5,395 bases of DNA from Alcaligenaceae bacterium. GTDB taxonomy: Bacteria; Pseudomonadota; Gammaproteobacteria; Burkholderiales; Burkholderiaceae_B. Shown here in pieces: positions 5,156 to 5,395 of this stretch. The position numbers were made by a program, and so were the translations under genes. Under the pieces are notes generated by a model, which was not told where the DNA came from, ran no database searches, and saw only the letters and a list, made by a program, of their open reading frames with translations. The DNA lies in contig JAJUJN010000163.1 of assembly GCA_029265335.1 (NCBI GenBank), positions 1 to 5,395 of the forward strand, given 5' to 3'. Each line of letters opens with the position of its first letter. Position 1 is the first letter of the stretch.

Positions 5156-5395
5156 TCAGCCCAGCACTTCTTTCACGAGCTTACCCATTTCGGATGGGTT
5201 GCGCGTGGTGCGAATGCCGCACTCTTCCATGACTGCGAGCTTGGCGTCGGCCGTGTCGTCGCCACCCGAAATGAGCGCACCGGCATGGCCCATGCGCTTG
5301 CCCGGAGGCGCGGTAACGCCGGCGATGAAGCCAACCACGGGCTTGGTCATGTTGTCTTTTGCCCAGCGAGCGGCTTCGACTTCGTCGGGGCCGCC
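5156..5395 (-). CDS. sucD: Succinyl-CoA synthetase (ADP-forming) alpha subunit, C-terminal 79 residues
   Basis: SucD with SucC interconverts succinyl-CoA and succinate, coupled to nucleotide triphosphate formation, in the TCA cycle; alpha carries the CoA site and the phosphorylated histidine. Only the C-terminus is in the window, starting inside the gene at GGPDEVEAARWAKDN. It shows KPVVGFIAGVTAPPGKRMGH, with the phosphohistidine in the GHAGA motif (codon 5287-5285), then ISGGDDTADAKLAVMEECGI and the usual end RNPSEMGKLVKEVLG. The full protein is about 290 residues in this family, so roughly 210 residues and probably sucC lie beyond the right edge. The ATG at 5350 is an internal methionine, not the start. 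The gene converges on tctBA and is followed after 7 bases by a 38-codon ORF. Confidence 0.97.
   Translation of the reverse strand, partial: GGPDEVEAARWAKDNMTKPVVGFIAGVTAPPGKRMGHAGALISGGDDTADAKLAVMEECGIRTTRNPSEMGKLVKEVLG

Overview
The window (about 60% GC) looks like chromosomal core sequence from a betaproteobacterium. The best guess is Burkholderiales, perhaps Alcaligenaceae, based on the GC level, the style of the RNase R, S20 and SucD proteins, and a TctB/TctA transporter pair standing without its binding-protein gene. This assignment is inference; no marker here fixes a genus.

Layout. Positions 1-1794 (minus strand) hold the first 598 codons of ribonuclease R (rnr), whose 3' end lies off the left edge. 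The region 1795-2023 (plus) holds a complete tRNA-Leu(CAG) gene with an encoded CCA end, preceded by two candidate promoters. One of these, TTGCCA-17-TATAAT, starts over the rnr start codon. A terminator (2068-2089) separates the tRNA from rpsT, ribosomal protein S20 (2179-2442). Downstream of rpsT is a dense set of mutually exclusive inverted repeats (2446-2521), followed by about 330 bases without a convincing gene.

Positions 2857-4832 (plus) encode the two membrane subunits of a tripartite tricarboxylate transporter (TTT family), tctB then tctA, closed by a strong terminator (4858-4890). No tctC gene for the periplasmic binding protein, and no tctD/tctE regulator, lies in the window. The binding component, if there is one, must be encoded elsewhere. 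tctB carries an apparent 1-base frameshift near 3187-3195 that cuts off its conserved C-terminus, whereas tctA is intact.

Positions 4952-5395 (minus) form the end of a converging operon. It contains the C-terminal 79 residues of succinyl-CoA synthetase alpha subunit (sucD, including the phosphohistidine motif), then a 38-residue ORF that looks like an isolated type IV prepilin N-terminus, then a terminator. The small ORF is the least expected item in the window, together with the tctB frameshift and the switching-capable hairpins after rpsT. I see no transposase, integrase, phage gene or CRISPR array, and no clear new multi-gene system.
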